Shown: one piece after another, positions 62,698 through 64,000 of the stretch
How positions within the stretch are numbered: the first letter of the stretch is position 1
Layout of the letters: each line of letters starts with the position of its first letter
DNA from: Aminobacterium mobile DSM 12262
GTDB lineage: Bacteria > Synergistota > Synergistia > Synergistales > Aminobacteriaceae
Length of the DNA stretch: 64,000 nucleotides
Direction: 5' to 3'
NCBI RefSeq assembly: GCF_000526395.1
Contig: NZ_JAFZ01000002.1
Span: forward strand, 312,501 to 376,500
Notes under the pieces: model-generated
What the model was told of the DNA's origin: nothing
Database searches by the model: none
The model's input: the letters and a program-made list of their open reading frames with translations, nothing else
Program-made: the position numbers and the translations under genes

Positions 62698-63255
62698 TTA
62701 TTCCGTCGTTTGATTGAGGGCTTTCAGATTTTCGCTGAAATATTCCTGAAGCCAGCGAGCTATCTTTGGTTTTTGAACTTCCCCGGGATCCTCTAATACT
62801 CGAGCCAACTCACTACTATCAAAGGTAAATTCTTCTTCGTTAATACGATGGTGATAGATGAGTCGAACCTCTGGATGAGCAACGAGAAGAGATACCAGAG
62901 AGGCAGGAATATTCCCCAACGGCGGACGATCGATATGATCATACCGAAAAGAAGCCCAGACCCTGGTCCCTTTTCCAGGTTCTGACTGTACCTCCATCTC
63001 TCCTTCACAAAGTTCTGCCAACTGTTTTAGAAAGGGGAGACCAAATCCTACCCGACGCGTTGTGCGACTCGTGAAAAAAGGATCTGCCACCATTTGCAAA
63101 ACATCCGCACTCATGCCTTTCCCGTTATCTCGAACTTCGAAATAAAACCACCCCCCACAACGATCTTCTGTCAATAGTATCTCCACTATGGACGCTCCAG
63201 CGTTCATACTATTCTCGGCTATATCCAGAAGATGTTGGGAAAAATCTTCCAACAA
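62698..63255 (-). CDS. GHKL ATP-binding protein (histidine-kinase-like, no kinase domain seen)
   Basis: A 185-residue protein with a HATPase_c domain: N box DIAENSMNAGAS, G1 VRDNGKGMSAD, G2 RVGFGLPFLKQL and GKGTRVWASF. No HisKA dimerisation or membrane domain is present. Such stand-alone GHKL proteins in anaerobes are often linked to hydrogenase genes, but none is in the window. The start is TTG 63255 behind GGGAGG. It is 17 bases after the neighbouring TPR-like gene, probably co-transcribed. Confidence 0.8.
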   Translation of the reverse strand: MLEDFSQHLLDIAENSMNAGASIVEILLTEDRCGGWFYFEVRDNGKGMSADVLQMVADPFFTSRTTRRVGFGLPFLKQLAELCEGEMEVQSEPGKGTRVWASFRYDHIDRPPLGNIPASLVSLLVAHPEVRLIYHHRINEEEFTFDSSELARVLEDPGEVQKPKIARWLQEYFSENLKALNQTTE

Positions 63256-63272
63256 CGAAAATTCCTCCCTGT

Positions 63273-64000
63273 CTAGTCCAGCGGAAGAAAAGTTCCGGCA
63301 CGAAGAACGGAAAGGACCTCTTCATCAAGAACTTCTGCGTCTGTATATCTATCATGGGGCCCAATTTTTTGAAGGGCATCTTCATAATAAGAACGAATGT
63401 TGAGAGAGCCGAGAAGGACAAAAAAGCTCTCTTTATCCTCTTCAAGGAAACGATCGGTAAGAAGACCAAAAAGAATGGTCGCCGAGGAGAACCAGTTAAA
63501 AAGCTCTCTGCTCAGGGTCCATGCATCCTCGAAAAGAATGGAGAAATTGAAATCTTCCTCTTCTTCCTCACTCATCTCTTCCGGGTCTGGCTCAGGAATA
63601 TAGCCAAGGATATAAAAAGGGATGTTAGGACCAACTTTAAACGCATCCCATAATGCTTTGTAAGAAGCACGGTTTGCACCAGATAGCATAAACGTAGATA
63701 TCGCAACAGCATGTTGTCTGGCTGGAGTCACTTCATCATCGCCCATAGCTTGTTCCAGAACTTCTCCAAAACGTTGAAGATCTATAAGGCAACGATATAC
63801 AAGAGTTTTTCCTAGAGTGAGGTTTTCGGAATCGTAAGAAACTATGTCTTGTGCTACTTCTAAAGCTTCTTCCGTCCTAGCCTCAGATAGAAGAGCAAAG
63901 CCAAGTCGTTGAAGCAGACCAATATAAAGAATGCCCTCTTCTTCGTCCATAAGAGACTCGCTCCCCAAAAGACCAGCTTCTTCAACTGCCTGCCGAAGCG
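63273..64000 (-). CDS. TPR-like protein, partial
   Basis: The frame is open to the right edge, so the true start lies outside the window. ~242 residues are visible. It is helical and acidic, with TPR-like YIGLLQRLGFALLSEARTEEALEVAQDIV and an acidic stretch PEEMSEEEEEDF. I do not recognise a function. It is upstream of the GHKL gene. Confidence 0.75.
   Translation of the reverse strand, partial: LRQAVEEAGLLGSESLMDEEEGILYIGLLQRLGFALLSEARTEEALEVAQDIVSYDSENLTLGKTLVYRCLIDLQRFGEVLEQAMGDDEVTPARQHAVAISTFMLSGANRASYKALWDAFKVGPNIPFYILGYIPEPDPEEMSEEEEEDFNFSILFEDAWTLSRELFNWFSSATILFGLLTDRFLEEDKESFFVLLGSLNIRSYYEDALQKIGPHDRYTDAEVLDEEVLSVLRAGTFLPLD

Overview
The window is a stretch of bacterial chromosome, not a mobile element. 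No transposase, integrase, phage gene or CRISPR array was seen. The organism looks like a diderm, anaerobic, amino-acid-fermenting bacterium, most likely a Synergistota member of the Aminobacterium type. Support for this is a TolC/MacAB-type envelope-spanning exporter, a tungsten-type aldehyde:ferredoxin oxidoreductase, a hybrid-cluster protein with its ferredoxin, an FocA formate channel, amino-acid and Na+ coupled transporters, strong GGAGG ribosome sites and frequent GTG/TTG starts. The taxon is an inference from gene style; no rRNA or marker gene is present.

Layout. 1-8.3 kb: the end of a flavoprotein gene; a stand-alone trpB behind a classical Trp-codon attenuator; a LysR regulator divergent from a UPF0324 permease; a complete tiny transcription unit for a 25-residue membrane peptide; an NhaC antiporter; a two-gene YeeE/YedE sulfur- or selenium-type transporter whose first subunit has an in-frame UGA at its conserved cysteine; and homoserine dehydrogenase. 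8.5-15 kb: an MgtA-type ATPase with a repeated leader motif, an aldehyde oxidoreductase behind a Moco/Tuco-like RNA, and an alanine/glycine symporter. 15-23 kb: one minus-strand sugar operon (aldolase, rhamnulokinase-type kinase, binding protein, ATPase, two permeases, second FGGY kinase) with a hairpin between the binding protein and ATPase genes. 23-30 kb: phosphoesterase, cold-shock protein, a TolC-MacA-MacB operon and a cupin. 30-43 kb: a thioredoxin-like protein, a secreted C69 dipeptidase, a heterodimeric ABC exporter, an XRE regulator, an EAL phosphodiesterase with degenerate GGDEF, LrgAB and NAD synthetase. 43-53 kb: mixed single genes, including an unrecognised 418-residue protein and an acetoacetate decarboxylase/SDR pair. 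53-64 kb: tRNA-Leu(CAA), ferredoxin-hcp divergent from a Crp/Fnr regulator, a flippase, cobalamin adenosyltransferase, GntR regulator, rarA, a HAD hydrolase, 6S RNA, focA, and a GHKL ATPase with a TPR-like protein.

The most notable signals are RNA-level. They are the trp leader with three consecutive Trp codons, the candidate selenocysteine codon followed by a SECIS-like hairpin in the YeeE-family gene, and the orphan 25-codon gene with near-consensus promoter, Shine-Dalgarno and terminator. Because no computation could be run, all structures and family calls are by eye.
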